DNA of 64,000 nt from assembly GCF_017948265.1 (NCBI RefSeq), contig NZ_CP072852.1, positions 3,720,001 through 3,784,000 on the forward strand, written 5' to 3'. A program made the position numbers and the translations under genes. The notes beneath the pieces were generated by a model, which was not told where the DNA came from, searched no databases, and worked only from the letters and a program-made list of their open reading frames with translations. Positions 62,210 to 64,000 of this stretch are shown piece after piece (position 1 is the first letter of the stretch; every line of letters begins with the position of its first letter). The stretch comes from Rhodoferax sp. PAMC 29310. Its GTDB lineage: Bacteria; Pseudomonadota; Gammaproteobacteria; Burkholderiales; Burkholderiaceae_C.

Positions 62210-62584
62210 ATGGCATTCGATAAAGACGCATTTTTGACCGCGCTGGACAGCATGACGGTCATGGAACTCAACGACTTGGTGAAAGCCATCGAAGAGAAAT
62301 TTGGCGTAAGCGCTGCTGCGATGTCCGCTCCAGCCGCTGCCGGTGGCGGTGCCGCTGCTGCTGCCGAAGAGCAGACTGAGTTCAACGTTGTTCTCATTGA
62401 GGCTGGTGCAGCTAAGGTTTCCGTCATTAAAGCGGTTCGCGAGATCACCGGTCTGGGCCTCAAAGAAGCCAAGGACTTGGTTGACGGCGCACCTAAGAAC
62501 GTCAAAGAAGGCGTGTCCAAAGCTGACGCTGAAGCTGCTCAGAAGAAGCTGGTTGAAGCCGGCGCTAAGGCCGACATCAAGTAA
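62210..62584 (+). CDS. rplL: 50S ribosomal protein L7/L12
   Basis: 124 residues. N-terminal dimerisation domain ([28 protein letters not shown]), an Ala/Gly hinge ([16 protein letters not shown]), and the C-terminal factor-binding domain ([39 protein letters not shown]). Normal in every respect. Confidence 0.97.
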   Translation: MAFDKDAFLTALDSMTVMELNDLVKAIEEKFGVSAAAMSAPAAAGGGAAAAAEEQTEFNVVLIEAGAAKVSVIKAVREITGLGLKEAKDLVDGAPKNVKEGVSKADAEAAQKKLVEAGAKADIK

Positions 62585-62599
62585 TCGGCTGAAAAGACG

Positions 62600-62684
62600 A
62601 GGCTGGGCGCTCCAAAAGGGCTCCCAGCCTTCTGTGCTTGTAAGAGCGCACTGATAAGCCCTTGTTGCTGGCGGCTTATCAGTG
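62600..62684 (+). promoter_or_regulatory. Two hairpins between rplL and rpoB
   Basis: AGGCTGGG/CCCAGCCT (62600-62630) is followed by a perfect 12-bp stem CACTGATAAGCC/GGCTTATCAGTG (62649-62684). This interval in other bacteria holds an attenuator and an RNase III site that lower rpoBC relative to rplJL. The second stem would suit RNase III cutting. Neither has a long T-run. Confidence 0.65.
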
Positions 62685-62854
62685 TCTTCTGCCCCCGACT
62701 GTGGAAGATGCCTTGGTTCGGATTGCGCGCAATGCGCAATCGTCCGCCAATGATTGGTAGTGGCCAATCACCAAGGAGTGTTGTTACTTGCGAGTAATCA
62801 GCATCACAGTCGCCCAGGACACTCATGGTTCCTTAGTCTTTGCCCGGAGATCTC

Positions 62855-64000
62855 ATGGCTTACTCATACACCGAACGCAAGCGGATTCGTAAAAATTTTG
62901 GCAGTCGCGATAGCGTTCTGGAAATTCCCTACCTGTTGCAAATGCAGAAGGATGCCTACACCGCATTTCTTCAGGCTGACGTCGCGCCGAAAAAACGTAC
63001 CGCAGAAGGCCTTCAGGCTGCTTTTGAAGCTGCCTTTCCCATTGTTTCTCACAACGGTTTTGTTGAGATGAAGTACCTCGAGTACAACCTGGCCAAACCT
63101 GGCTTTGATGTACGCGAGTGCCAGACACGTGGACTAACTTTTGCTTCGGCCGTACGCGCTAAAGTGCAATTGATTATTTACGACCGTGAATCATCGACGT
63201 CCCAAAATAAGGTTGTCAAAGAAGTCAAAGAGCAAGAGGTCTACATGGGCGAAGTGCCTTTGATGACCGGCAAAGGCTCATTCATTATCAATGGCACTGA
63301 ACGCGTGATTGTGTCTCAGTTGCATCGTTCTCCCGGTGTGTTCTTTGAGCATGACAAGGGCAAGACTCACAGCTCCGGAAAGTTGCTCTTCTCGGCTCGA
63401 ATCATCCCATACCGTGGCTCATGGCTCGACTTCGAGTTTGATCCAAAAGATATCTTGTACTTCCGGGTTGACCGGCGCCGCAAGATGCCAGTCACGATTC
63501 TCTTGAAGGCCATTGGTCTGAATCACGAGTCGATTCTTGCCAACTTCTTTGTTAACGATAATTTCCGCTTGATGGATAGCGGTGCCCAGATGGAGTTCGT
63601 TGCCGAGCGTTTGCGCGGTGAAGTGGCTCGTTTTGACATCACCGACAAGTCCGGCAAAGTCATTGTTGCCAAAGACAAGCGGGTAACCGCCCGTCACACA
63701 CGCGAGCTGGAACAGTCTGGCACCACTCACATTAGCGTCCCCGAAGACTTCTTGGTTGGTCGCGTGGTGGCTCGCAACATTGTTGACGAGGACACTGGAG
63801 AGATTCTCGCTAAGGCCAACGAAGAAGTGACTGAGTTGTTGCTCAAAAAGCTTCGCTTGTCTGGTGTGCAGGATGTTCCTTGCATCTACACTAATGAGCT
63901 GGATCAGGGCGCATACATTTCCCAGACCCTGCGCAGTGATGAGACCGTCGACGAGTTCGCGGCCCGTGTTGCTATCTACCGCATGATGCGCCCAGGTGAG
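62855..64000 (+). CDS. rpoB: RNA polymerase beta subunit, 3' end outside window
   Basis: The first 382 codons of a ~1370-residue protein, open to the window end. It starts [17 protein letters not shown] and has [25 protein letters not shown], then [28 protein letters not shown], the highly conserved beta lobe/protrusion region. GGAG (62846-62849) precedes ATG 62855. Rifampicin-site residues lie beyond the window. No stop or frameshift in the visible part. Confidence 0.97.
   Translation, partial: MAYSYTERKRIRKNFGSRDSVLEIPYLLQMQKDAYTAFLQADVAPKKRTAEGLQAAFEAAFPIVSHNGFVEMKYLEYNLAKPGFDVRECQTRGLTFASAVRAKVQLIIYDRESSTSQNKVVKEVKEQEVYMGEVPLMTGKGSFIINGTERVIVSQLHRSPGVFFEHDKGKTHSSGKLLFSARIIPYRGSWLDFEFDPKDILYFRVDRRRKMPVTILLKAIGLNHESILANFFVNDNFRLMDSGAQMEFVAERLRGEVARFDITDKSGKVIVAKDKRVTARHTRELEQSGTTHISVPEDFLVGRVVARNIVDEDTGEILAKANEEVTELLLKKLRLSGVQDVPCIYTNELDQGAYISQTLRSDETVDEFAARVAIYRMMRPGE

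Overview
The window looks like the chromosome of a betaproteobacterium of the Comamonadaceae (Rhodoferax/Polaromonas-like). This rests on the gene order apaG-rpe / gph-trpE-trpG-trpD-trpC, the tRNA-Tyr-Gly-Thr-tuf-tRNA-Trp-secE-nusG-rplKAJL-rpoB block, a PEP-CTERM protein, and a short palindromic repeat that I associate with this family. Genus is inferred from remembered gene order, not from a search. LAYOUT: 0-10.9 kb holds the tail of an Acg-type nitroreductase, pncC-pgpA, a conserved hypothetical, a frameshifted HNH nuclease, transporters, an AlkD-like repair protein, small hydrolases, a GlxA-type regulator and a soluble sensor kinase. 11.1-14.4 kb has a secreted 5'-nucleotidase followed by gene debris. 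14.5-24.4 kb is a divergent sugar-catabolic locus: aldo/keto reductase, lactonase, FAH-family enzyme and UxaA-family dehydratase on the minus strand; FucU mutarotase, GntR regulator, DHDPS-family aldolase and a DctPQM TRAP transporter on the plus strand. The set fits oxidative breakdown of L-fucose or a similar sugar. 24.5-31.5 kb is a decayed accessory stretch: a TumE/TumA-type toxin-antitoxin remnant, a truncated tyrosine recombinase, a PEP-CTERM beta-propeller, a thiL fragment, a frameshifted secreted protein and a second, internally deleted nucleotidase. 31.6-37.4 kb is a phosphatase, an ABC importer and a LysR regulator. 37.5-50.1 kb holds a third nucleotidase relic, intact thiL, apaG, rpe, parts of a disrupted type II secretion locus, an MFS transporter, a CHRD lipoprotein, gph, a chemoreceptor and a chalcone-isomerase-like protein. 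50.2-57.2 kb is the trp block (trpE, trpG, ltaE, a LysE exporter, trpD, a 46-residue membrane protein, trpC) and ung. 57.3-64 kb is the translation/transcription core, ending inside rpoB. MOST NOTABLE: (1) a ~43-50 nt palindromic element recurs at least seven times, and beyond lying between genes it has been absorbed into genes: it forms the start of pncC, an internal loop of ThiL, a loop of a LysE exporter, and the ribosome-binding site of ltaE. (2) A secreted Asp-box protein is fused in frame to the C-terminal part of the secretion ATPase GspE. (3) The UxaA-family dehydratase has no ATG/GTG/TTG that gives a full-length protein, but has an ATT behind a strong Shine-Dalgarno sequence. (4) Three 5'-nucleotidase copies show stepwise decay, one by an exact 996-bp in-frame deletion at a 5-bp microhomology. 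(5) A toxin gene is silenced by one in-frame TGA while its antitoxin stays intact. (6) A candidate trp leader with Trp-Leu-Trp codons lies before trpE. I see no CRISPR array, no intact insertion sequence and no rRNA gene.
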